Shown here piece by piece: positions 55,058 through 64,000 of a stretch of 64,000 nucleotides of DNA. A program made the translations under genes and the position numbers. The stretch is from the NCBI RefSeq assembly GCF_000471905.2, contig NW_006499677.1, forward strand, positions 430,010 through 494,009, in the 5' to 3' direction. Position 1 is the first letter of the stretch. Every line of letters begins with the position of its first letter. The notes beneath the pieces are model-generated. The model did no database searches and was not told the DNA's origin. It worked only from the letters and a program-made list of their open reading frames with translations. This DNA is from Amborella trichopoda. Its lineage: Eukaryota > Streptophyta > Magnoliopsida > Amborellales > Amborellaceae.

Positions 55058-56000
55058 TTGAAGATGTCGAGGACTCGTACCAACAACACGAGTTCAAGTA
55101 ATGGGAACACTAGGGCCTTCGATGAACTCACTAGAACTTTTGAGGCCTTGACTCAAGCATTGAGAGAAGCTAGGCCGGCCCCTTCTACCCCCGCCCCTGA
55201 TGTGAACGATAGTAATCTGATAGAAAGGTTCAGGAGGATGGCACCTCCAAGCTTTGTAGGGCACGAGGGACTAGAAAAATCTGAGAGATGGAGAAGGCAG
55301 ATAGAAAAGATCTTTGAGGTTCTAATTTGCACCGACGAGCAGAAAGTCAGGCTGGGTACCTTTATGCTTGAAGGAGAAGATGAGCACTGGTGGAGCTCAG
55401 TAAAGCACTCACGGGAAGGGTCAGGAGTTGTGATTACTTGGAAGATTTTTCTAGAATTCTTTTATAAGAAATACTTCTCTGACTCCGTAAGGGAAAGGAA
55501 GGAGGTAGAATTCATAGAGCTACAACAGAGGAATATGTCCGTTGAGGAATATGTAGCAACATTTGCTGAACTCGCCCGAGTTACGCCAGATATTATTAGA
55601 ATTGAGGCACGAAAGGATAACAAATTTGAGAAGGGAATTTGGCCTGATATAAGAAGAAGGATTATTGCAGCAAACCTTAAGACCTTTGCCCCGCTACTGA
55701 ACATGGCCCTAAAAATGGAGAGAGATGATGACAAATTTCGGGCAAGAAGAGATGGAAAGTTGGGTGTCACCCACTCTGGGAGTTTTAAGAAGAAGACACA
55801 ACCCCCTCTATGGAGAGAGTGGAAGGGGAGAAACAATCAAGGTGGTGTCAGGATCCCGAGGGCTATCCCAAATGATGTAAGGGGCAACCGATGCCCAGTT
55901 TACCCTCACTGTGGATCGGGGAACCATACGGTGACATAATGTTTCAGAAAAACTAAGACCTGCTTCTGGTGCAGTAAATTGGGCCATTTAATTAAAGGTT
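55058..56000 (+). pseudogene. Chromovirus gag with zinc knuckles
   Basis: The 293-codon frame starts MKMSRTRTNNTSSSNGNTRA. It holds the gag core RFRRMAPPSFVGHEGLEKSE near residues 60-78, WKIFLEFFYKKYFSDSVRER near 129-148 and RNMSVEEYVATFAELARVTP near 158-177. A stop falls within the zinc-knuckle region (HCGSGNHTVT then TAA at 55937). The same frame continues with CFWCSKLGHLIKGC. Apart from that stop, gag is the best preserved part of the element. It would form the particle shell and bind RNA. Confidence 0.9.
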
Positions 56001-56560
56001 GCCTCATCAAAGGATCAGATGACAGACCAAGAGTTCAAGGGCGGGTGTTCGCCCTAACAGAGCAAGAAGCCAAGGCGTCTTTGCATGATCCTGGTTCTTC
56101 CCATTCATTTGTTGCACCACACTTTGCATGACATCTAAATGTTAAATCTGTATGACTTGTTTGGACTTTGATAGTATGTACGCCTATGGGGGAATCAATA
56201 GAAACTGATATGATGTATAAACAGTGTGGGATTGTGATTGAAGGGCATTTGTTGCCTATAGATTTGATACTTTTGGATATTTAATATTTTGATATTATCT
56301 TGGGTATGGATTGGTTATCTACCCACTATGCCACAATGCGCTGTTTTGATAAGATTATAACTTTTAGATGCCTGGGTCAACCTGAACTACATTTTAAGGG
56401 GATTAAGGATGTTTCTCTTTTACACATCATCTCAGTCCTTTGGGCCTCTCGCCTGTTAGCCAAAAGATGTGTGGGATATTTGGCTTATGTAGCAGAAAAT
56501 TGGGGTGTTCAGTCTAAATTGGAAGAGATACCGGTGGTGAGAGAATATCCAGAGGTATTC
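56001..56560 (+). pseudogene. Chromovirus aspartic protease region
   Basis: DPGSSHSFVAPHFA near 56089 keeps the Asp of the D-S/T-G-A-S-H protease motif but has Pro in place of Ser. IILGMDWLSTHYATMRCFDK near 56294-56352 is the conserved end of the protease domain. Stops occur at 56128, 56152 and 56281. Confidence 0.78.
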
Positions 56561-57300
56561 CCTAAAGAGTTAACTTCTCTACCCCCGATTAGAGAAATTG
56601 AATTTAAAATAGAGGTGGCCCCTGATACTACTCTTATTTCTAAAGCACCTTATAGGATGGCCTCAACTGAGTTGAAAGAATTGAAGGAACAACTACAGGA
56701 ATTATTGAATAAGGGGTTCATCCGACCTAGTGTGTCACCATGGGGCACATAGGTTCTATTTGTGAAGAAGAAAGACGGGTCTTTGAGGCTATGCATTGAG
56801 TATTGACAGTGAATCAGGTTACAGTAAAGAATAAATACCCGTTTCCCAGAATTGATGATTTATTTGATCAACTGCAAGGGGCCTAATTATTTTCAAAGAT
56901 TGACCTTCGGTCTGGGTACCACCAATTGCGTGTTAAGGAAGGTGATATCTCCAAGACCGCCTTTAGGAATCGTTATGGTCACTACGTGTTCTTAGTCATG
57001 CCGTGTGGGTTGATGAACGTCTCAGTTGTCTTTATGGAATTAATGAATAGAGCTTTTAGACCCTGTCTAGATGATTTTGTGGTGGTATTTATTAATGATA
57101 TTTTGGTATATTCCAGGAATCAGACAGATCATGTGCAACATTTAAGAATGGTCCTCCAGACTCTAAGGGCGGAAAAGTTGTATGCTTAGCTCAATAAGAG
57201 TGAGTTCTGGCTTCCAAGCGTGGCTTTCCATGGGATATTGTTTCCAAAGACGAGGTGGCAGTTGATCCTTGCAAGATTGAAGCTATGCTTAAATGAGAGA
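56561..57300 (+). pseudogene. Chromovirus reverse transcriptase, catalytic Asp lost
   Basis: The RT begins with VFPKELTSLPPIREIEFKIE near 56558 and continues through GFIRPSVSPWG, VLFVKKKDGSLRLCIEY, FPRIDDLFDQLQGA and [20 protein letters not shown]. The catalytic box reads [10 protein letters not shown], with Asn (AAT, 57094-57096) where the family has Asp. There are stops at about 56750 (TAG), 56885 (TAA) and 57187, and frame changes near 56800 and 57200. Confidence 0.9.
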
Positions 57301-57880
57301 GACCAATGAATGTATCTGAAGTTCGCAGTTTCCTAGGACTGGCAGGGTATTACAAGCGTTTTGTAGAGGGATTCTTGAAGATATCACTTCCCTTAACCCG
57401 CCTACCCCAAAAGGAAGTCAAGTTTGTGGGAGAGAAGTTTTCAACAATTGAAGGAAAGATTAACTATAGCTCCAATATTGATTTTGCCCGAGGGGAATGA
57501 AGATTTTATAGTTTATACTAATGCCTCACACAAAGGGCTTGGGTGTTTATTGATGCAAAGGGGAAAGGTTATAGTCTATGCCTCTAGGCAGTTAAAGCCT
57601 TATGAACAGAACTATCCCACCCATGATTTAGAACTGGCAACGGTGGTTTTTGCCCTAAAAATTTGGAGACATTATCTATATACAACTCAATTTAAAGTGT
57701 TCACCGACCATAAGAGCCTCAAGTAATTGTTTTCTAAAAAAGAATTGAATATAAGACAAAGAAGATGGATGGACTTGCTCAATGATTATGATTGTACCAT
57801 CAATTACCACCCAGGTAAGACTAATGTTGTGGCAGATGCCTTAAGTAGGAAGCTCGTGGTGTCAATGGCTCACATGATGG
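57301..57880 (+). pseudogene. Chromovirus RT connection and RNase H
   Basis: NVSEVRSFLGLAGYYKRFVE near 57309 is the connection helix. After a frame change near 57420 the RNase H reads [20 protein letters not shown] (Asn where the first catalytic Asp is usual), then [20 protein letters not shown] near 57622 and FTDHKSLK before a TAA near 57725. [20 protein letters not shown] near 57786 closes the domain. Confidence 0.88.
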
Positions 57881-58026
57881 TTTGAGAGATGAAGCTACTA
57901 GAAGATGCAGTAGAGTGGCATCCAACTCTGCCCCTTGATGGTGGGAAAGGAATAATTTCATGTATGAGAATAGAGCCACATCTCTTTCAACAAATCCAAG
58001 TGGCATAAAAGGAGGATCCTTGATTC

Positions 58027-59000
58027 ATGAAAATTTTCAAGGAAATAAGGTCGGAAGGTAAGGAGGACTTTACTCTGGGCAATGCTGATATGTTGAGATT
58101 CAACGGATGGGTTTGTGTTCCTAATAATGACAAGGTAAAAAGGGCTATTTTAGAAGAGGCACATCACACCCATTATTCAGTGCATCCAGGAAGCACAAAG
58201 ATGTATCAGGATTTAAAAAGAGTCTTTTGGTGGAATAACATGAAGACAAAAGTAGCAAAATTTGTTTCTAAGTGCTTAACTTGTCAGCAAGTGAAGGCTG
58301 AACATCAGAAACCTGTGGGACAGTTACAACCCTTACCTGTGCCATAATGGAAGTGGGAGCACCTAACTATGGACTTCGTGTCTGGCCTGTCGAGATCAAG
58401 TTCGAGGCACGATAATATTTGGGTCATTGTAGAGCTCAATAAAGCTGCTCATTTATTGTCGGTCTGTACTACTTATACCATGGATAAGTTAGCCCAATTA
58501 TACGTCAAGGAAATTATAAAACTGCACGGGGTGCCTATTAGTATTGTGTCCGACAGAGACTCTAGATTTACTTCAAGGTTTTGGAATAGCCTGCAGTCGA
58601 CTATGGGGACCAAACTTACTTTTAGTGCAAGTTTCCATCCTCAAACTGATGGACAATCCAAAAGGACCATCTAAACCCTGGAAGAAATGTTAAGGGCATG
58701 TATTGCAGATTTCAAGGGAAGTTGAGATGATCATTTGCCCTTGATAGAGTTTTCTTATTACAACAGTTTTCAAGCCAGTATCTAGATGGCGCCTTTTGAG
58801 GCACTGTATGGGAGGAAGTGTAGATCGCCCATATATTGGGATGAGGTCGGTGAAAGAAGAATGTTGGGACCAGAGATTATTCAAATGACCTCAGAAAAGA
58901 TCGCTTTGATTCAGGAAACGCTTGAACATCTTAAAGTTGGCAGAAGAACTATGCTGAAAATCGGAGAAGGGAACTTGAATTTATAGTAGAAGATCGGGTT
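58027..59000 (+). pseudogene. Chromovirus integrase, catalytic Glu replaced by Lys
   Basis: The HHCC finger is present (HTHYSVHPGSTKMYQDLKRV, then CLTCQQVKAEH near 58277). The core has [24 protein letters not shown] near 58549, and [12 protein letters not shown] near 58635. The usual Glu after GQS is Lys there (AAA, 58660-58662). Stops occur at 58345, about 58672, 58723 and 58783. MAPFEALYGRKCRSPIYWDE near 58786 follows. Confidence 0.9.
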
Positions 59001-59405
59001 TTTCTGCAGGTATCACCAACCAAGGGCAGAATGAGATTTGGTAAGAAGGGGAAATTGAGTCCACGGTTTATTGGACCCTTTGAGATTTTATAAAGGATTG
59101 GAGCCGTGGCATATCGATTGGCCCGACCGCTCGAGTTGGCTAATGTTCATAATGTGTTTCATGCGTCATTATTGAGAAAGTATCAGCCCGATCCATCCCA
59201 CATCCTAAAGTATAAGACGATCCCGATCAGGGAGGATTTTAATTTTATAGAAATGCCTGTTCAGATACCGGATAGAAGAGTCAAGATATTGCGTCACAAA
59301 GAGATTCCTCTAGTCCATTGTTTATGGCAGTACCACTCGAGGGAAGAATCAACGTGGGAGAAAGAAGATGAAATCCGAGCCTTATACCCCCATTTATTCA
59401 ACTAA
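59000..59405 (+). pseudogene. Chromovirus integrase C-terminus and chromodomain-like end
   Basis: YRLARPLELANVHNVFHASL near 59109 is the GPY/F-downstream motif. PVQIPDRRVKILRHKEIPLV then LWQYHSREESTWEKEDEIRA near 59256-59384 matches the Tekay/Del chromodomain-like tail, ending ALYPHLFN before TAA. Chromodomains of this clade guide insertion to heterochromatin. A frame change near 59090 separates it from the integrase. Confidence 0.85.
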
Positions 59406-59428
59406 CAATTTTGAGAACAAAATCTTTC

Positions 59429-59441
59429 TTTTAGGGGGGGA
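59429..59441 (+). other. Polypurine tract of the chromovirus
   Basis: TTTTAGGGGGGGA lies directly before the TG of the 3' LTR. Confidence 0.85.
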
Positions 59442-62400
59442 TGGTGAGACGACCCAAACTTTTCTCGGTTAGTTAGAAGGTATGGCGGGATAGAGAGGCC
59501 AACACCGATTAGAAGTACCAGCACTGGGTGAGTTAGAGAAGAGGCTAGAGCCTGTTGGAAGAGCTAGCACCGGTTGAGTTGGTGAAGAGGCCAGCGCCGG
59601 GTGAGTTGGTGAAGAGGCCAGTGCCGGTTGGAAGAGCCAATGCCAGGTGAGCTGGTGAAGAGGCCAGCGCCAAGTGGATTTGTGTGAAGAGGCCAGCGCT
59701 AGTTGGAAGAGCCAGTGCTGGGTGAAGAGCCAGCGCCGGGTGGATTTGTGTGCAGCGCCGGCTGTGTCTCTGACATGCCTAAGTTGTGTATGCCACTTGT
59801 TATATGCATGCTGATTGAGTGCCATATGTCCAGATTTTATAGTCTTTTGGTGACACTTGGCCAGCCACCTCAACCCAAGAGTACTTACATCCCCTTCCTC
59901 ACCTGTGCCACTCACTCTTACTTCATTTCTCTCTCTCTAAGACACATGGTGGGAAGAAGTGAGTGTTGGTGGGCAGCCACTGTTGGGTGGGTGAGAGCTA
60001 TGAGGAGAGGAGTGGAGAAGATACCATTGTCGGTTAGGTAAGTGAATCCATCACCATTGCATGATCGACGTAAGGGTGCATGGAATTTATGCATATAAAA
60101 TGAGAATGAAAGTGTATGTGATGTAAGAAAATCCTTACGCCTTTTTATTTAGAAATTGGGGTTCTTGTTTCATGATATATGGTGAATGTCAAGAATGAAT
60201 GCATGATTCTTAGATTATATAAGAAATGCATGCTATGCATGATTATGTGTGTTTTCACATTGTGAGAGAATGGTTTTTATCAAGTGCCTTACCATGACAT
60301 AAAGATCATGGAATGTATGCTTGAGACATGTTGTATGCCACTTTGAAATTCCAGAAGTTGGCATGTACTTTTTAGATGCTTTTGAACAACAAAATGGGGT
60401 CCGATTGACCTCAAACCACCCTATTGGAAAGATATACGAGTCTAGTAAAATGTTGCTTTTTACCCATTGCTGAAATTATTTACATAAATGAAGTTATGTT
60501 TTAAATTGGGAAGGTATATTATTATTGACTGTTTTCCTGGATTTTTCATTTATGCCACTGTGGTCACGGATTTTAGCTGGACAAACAAAGTTTATTTTCA
60601 GCCAAACCACAGCCATTTGAAAGATCTTTGAATGTGCTAAAATTTTCATGCGGAAACTATTATGAAAAGCTTCCTAGATTGAAAGTTATACCCTGCTTTA
60701 TGAAGGTATGTCACTATGGGCGGTATTGATGAAAATCAGAACTATCACCTTGTTTTCCATGAAATTTTGAACCACTAAATAGAATCCAAATGCTTAAAAA
60801 CTTGGTTTTTTAGAAATATATATGTCTTGGATTAAACTTTTATTTTATACCCGTCATAAGCTGCCTTACGGTTTGAATGTTATAATGATTTGAAGTGGGA
60901 TACATTGCTGTCAAACGGAACCCTGCTGTCTTTAAACCACTCCCAAGTGAGGGATAAGTGTGTTTGGTACGAAATTGATTATGGAATCATCTTCATACTC
61001 TAAATGGTTCAAAAGTTAGGATCCCAATTGCAAGCGCACGTACGCATGCATGATAATGATGCTTATGCTATAAGTGAATGGATACATACTGGGTGAATGA
61101 TGGTATCATGATGCTTATGCTATATGTGAATGGATACCTACCGTGTGAATGATGGTAGCATGATGCGTATGCTATATGTGAATGGATACCTTCTGTGTGA
61201 ATGATAGTATCATGATGCTTATGCTATATGTGAATAGATACCTACTATGTGAATGATGGTATCATAATACTTATGCTATATGTGAATGGATACCTACTGT
61301 GTTAATGATGGTATCATGATTCTTATGCTATATGTGATTGGATACCTACTGTGTGAATGATGGTACTGGCAGCTGTGATGCTATTATGTTATGTGAAAGG
61401 GCACTTACTATGTGAATGATGGTGCTGGCAGCTGTGATTTTTTTCTGACTCCCCATGATAGGATGAGACTCAGGATGTGAGTAGTTGGGAGGGTCGTGCC
61501 TCCCAAATCTATGTGGGCACTACACATTGGGTCACCTAATGGTAGTGTAATGCCCTCTCACCAAAAGGGCACAAGGAGAGGGTAGTTTCTTGCAAGGCCT
61601 CATTTTATCGAAAACCCCAAAGTGCACTGGGGATGTGTGTGTGTGTGTATGTGTGAGGGCCTTACAAAGTGTGTCTTCCACTTGTCATGGTCCACCCTCC
61701 TAAGTGAGGGTAGAAGTCCCAAATTCAGGATTGGTTTAGCCTAACCATGCGGCTGCTACTTCAGGAGTCGTTAGATCTGTTTGCCTGACTTATTTACGCT
61801 TGCTACATGAGCTTTTAATTGAAGTTGTGATCTGTTATCTTTATTACTTTACCTTAAGAAAGGTGATCGTGACATGCATTATATATATTGAACTGCCTTT
61901 CTCACATTTCTATTAGAATGTTGAGAAGCATGTTAAGGGACCTTATTTGATAAATGTCTACATGTACGTATATGTGTGTTGCGTATGGTTATCACTATCA
62001 TGCTAGTTGGAATGCAATGGTGTAGATCTTCTTACTGGGCTGTTAACTCATTTCATCTTATTTTCATAACTGTAGAGTCAAGAGTGTTGACACCTATGCT
62101 TAAGGTAGATGACCATTGGGGATTTGATGCTTGAAGTCGAGAGGCTAAAAAAGCCATCCTCGGAAGACTTTCCTTGTATGTTTTGGATGTCTTAGTAATG
62201 TGTGGTGTACCTCATTTTGTGTATTTTTGGGCTTGCAGTGCTAAGAAGGAATTGTAAATACTTTTTAATATTGAATGAATGAGATGGCTATACTTTTGGA
62301 ATTGTTATTTGTTTGGATTAACGGTTTTATTATTGTTTTCTTTCATGATTTGCTCTTGATTTTGCGTTTTCATGCGTTGAGTCACTCCCACCTGAGTGAT

Positions 62401-62471
62401 GTTCGCGATCTCCGGTCGCGATCCCGTGCTCTATCGCCCTCTGGCAGGGGTCAGGGAGCAGGGTCGTAACA
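59442..62471 (+). repeat. 3' LTR of the chromovirus
   Basis: It runs from TGGTGAGACGACCCAAAC to GGGTCGTAACA. The two internal arrays differ from the 5' LTR: the 46-bp array spans about 59485-59760, and the 52-bp array has about seven units at 61050-61435, two more than in the 5' LTR. Confidence 0.92.
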
Positions 62472-62830
62472 GGTGATGAGCTTCTGCCGTCCATGACGAA
62501 GAAGAGAAGAGAGAGCAAACATGGACGACGATGAGCTTTTGCCATCCATAACAGAGAAGAGAAGAGGAAAGAGAAAACATGGTCGGCAATGAGCTTCCGC
62601 TTTCCAAGACAGAGAAGAGAAGAGGAAAGGGAAAACATGGTTGGTTGTGAGCTTCCGCTTTCCATGATAGAGAAGAGAAGAGAGAGAACATGGACAGTGA
62701 TGAGCTTCCGCAGTCCATGACATAGGGAAATAACAGAGAGAAAACATGGACGGAGATGAGCTTCCGCCATCCATGACACAAGAATTTTAAGAGAGAGAAA
62801 ACATTAACGACAATGAGCTTTTGTCGCCCA
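62472..62830. repeat. Hairpin minisatellite, right half (about 6 units)
   Basis: GGTGATGAGCTTCTGCCGTC resumes the unit cut at 51919, followed by further copies of the ATGAGCTTCCGC word and GA-rich spacers. Several stems here have changed (TTTCCAAGACA in place of CGTCCATGACA), so the folding is weaker than on the left. Confidence 0.88.
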
Positions 62831-62939
62831 TGATGCATGGGAATAGGAGGTACCTTGACAGAGGCCCGGCCCACCACTCAGGTTAAGGCTCGACCCACTA
62901 TTTATGCCCCAGAAGTGGGAGGACATCACACTCGGGGAT

Positions 62940-63240
62940 AGGCTCAGCCATGTATGATCAGAGAAGAAAGAGAGAGAAATAGAGAGAGAGAAGGAAAGTG
63001 AAAAAAAAGAAAAGAAAGATAGAAGAGAGAGAAGGACAGTGAATAAAGAAGATTAGAGAAGAAAAAAGAAAGAGAGATATAGATGAGAGGGGAGAGAAAG
63101 AGAGAGATGAGAGGAGGAAAGAGAAAGATAGATGAGAGAAGGAGAGAGAAAGATATATGAGAGGAGGAGAGAGAAAGAGAGAGGAGAGGAGATAAGAGAG
63201 AGATATGAGGAGGAGAGAGAGAGATAAGAGGAGGAATAGA
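62940..63240. repeat. Purine-rich (GA/GGA) tract
   Basis: About 280 bases are almost only A and G on the plus strand, with GAGAGAAAGATAGATGAGAG-type units. Long purine tracts of this kind can form triplex DNA. It lies on the leader side of the minus-strand element. Confidence 0.85.
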
Positions 63241-64000
63241 AAATTACCTTCATCAAAGGGTACTGGACCTTCTCTTCTCTCTCCTTTTTCTCCAAGATGT
63301 GCCCACAATTTTAACATGAAAACTCTCACATTTTATTGATGAGTATTGAAAAATCAAGGGTCCTTTGACAATTGTGTTTAACATGTACTTATAGAATTGG
63401 GCCCAAACATGGGTGTACATAAAAAAACTACCTAAATTGATGATAATTATAATTTAATTGAATTAAAAGAAATTCTAAAATTGGGTACAAAAGAACTGTT
63501 TTGCCCCTGCCCGACAATGTGTGAAATTCCAAAACAATCCCTGTTGCTGCTCTAGAACTTGCGTGATCTTCCATAGATTTTTCGAGATTGCCCCGACGTT
63601 CGTTTGGCCAAAAGATGATTACTTTCTTGTTGGGCTTGGCATGACGATCGATTTGATACCAACTTCGTACCATGGATCGCATTTTTTGGCCACGATCATG
63701 TGACTCAAAATTTGTATAAATCTTGAAAGCTTCCGATCAATAGTGTGTTTGTTTCTTGATTGTTTTTTTTTTATTTCTTTACTGAATTGTATTGAGCATA
63801 CTGTCAGGATCACGTGGCAACAAACGAAGCTCAATTTTTTTTCTAGACAAATATTTCATCGTTTTGGGTTTTTTGGCTAGAGTCTGGAGATCTGATGGCC
63901 AAAGTCTACAACATGTTTGATGCATTCATGTGCCGAATCCAACCATTCATCGTACGCGAGGATCAGACCAAAGATAGCCCTAGACTTTATGTACATAATG
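63241..64000 (-). other. Unrecognised sequence, possible LTR/leader of the minus-strand element
   Basis: The minus strand has TGGTATCAAATC at 63661-63650, which resembles a Met-tRNA primer binding site, but no clear CA LTR end precedes it. An 84-codon minus frame (63682-63428, MRSMVRSWYQIDRHAKPN) spans it and is not recognised. No other feature was seen. Confidence 0.3.

Larger units (their letters stand above)
51920..62471 (+). mobile_element. Complete Ty3/gypsy chromovirus, Tekay/Del type (10.55 kb)
   Basis: Two LTRs of about 3.03 kb flank a 4.5-kb interior with PBS, gag, protease, RT, RNase H, integrase, a chromodomain-like C-terminus and PPT in canonical order. Long LTRs and a C-terminal chromodomain fit the Tekay/Del clade. 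AGCGA before and GGTGA after the element, both within copies of a GGCGA repeat word, are a plausible 5-bp target duplication with two transitions. Four changes of frame, over ten stops and two catalytic substitutions make it inactive. It lies inside the hairpin minisatellite of a minus-strand element. Confidence 0.92.

Noticed and set aside
62958..63329. Minus-strand Leu/Ser/Phe-rich frame, seemingly a membrane protein
   Set aside because: It is the pyrimidine strand of a GA-rich tract; the hydrophobicity is a by-product of TCT/CTC codons.

Overview
This is nuclear DNA of a seed plant, most likely a woody angiosperm with a large, repeat-rich genome. The grounds are a plant-type intron-split ubiquitin-conjugating enzyme gene, Tat-type and chromovirus Ty3/gypsy LTR retrotransposons, plant RTE- and L1-type LINE remnants, many small DNA transposons, and long AT-rich non-coding stretches. 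I cannot name the species. There is no sign of bacterial operons, rRNA, tRNA or CRISPR.

Left part (1-26,440). The one convincing cellular gene is on the minus strand. It is a UBC8/UBC10-type E2 with exon 1 at 25,311-25,380, exon 2 at 9,319-9,446 and exon 3 at 5,464-5,568. The last exon must lie beyond the left edge. Its introns are very long (about 15.9 kb, 3.75 kb and more than 5.4 kb) and full of mobile DNA: RTE LINE fragments, four adjacent palindromic foldback elements at TA tracts, an L1-type LINE 3' end inside a tandem duplication, two broken copies of a caulimovirid- or gag-like element (one split by a LINE, the other by a Mutator-type element with a 9-bp target duplication), a 1-kb inverted repeat, and GC-rich hAT-like elements. 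A TATA box and CCAAT box lie just upstream of exon 1. A further foldback element carrying a minisatellite sits about 200 bp above the TATA box.

Middle (26,440-47,300). A nest of insertions: a hAT-like element split by a 1.3-kb AT-rich element, then an old Ty3/gypsy-like element (48-bp repeats, TATA-like box, 117-bp repeats, decayed gag). That old element was interrupted at AGTTG by a complete 14.3-kb Tat-lineage retrotransposon (30,993-45,330) with both LTRs, PBS, PPT, gag, RT, two RNase H domains, integrase, several private tandem repeats and a 140-bp assembly gap.

Right part (47,300-64,000). An unrecognised TATA-bearing stretch is followed by a minus-strand gypsy-type gag remnant. A minisatellite whose every unit can fold into a hairpin was split by a complete 10.55-kb Tekay/Del-type chromovirus (51,920-62,471) with 3-kb LTRs. 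This chromovirus is dead: one RT catalytic Asp is Asn, the integrase Glu is Lys, and there are many stops and frame changes. The window ends in a purine-rich tract and unrecognised sequence.

Apart from the E2 gene nothing here looks like an expressed host gene. The interest lies in the gene's extreme intron expansion, its duplicated splice acceptor, the readable order of nested insertions, and several tandem repeats with built-in hairpins.
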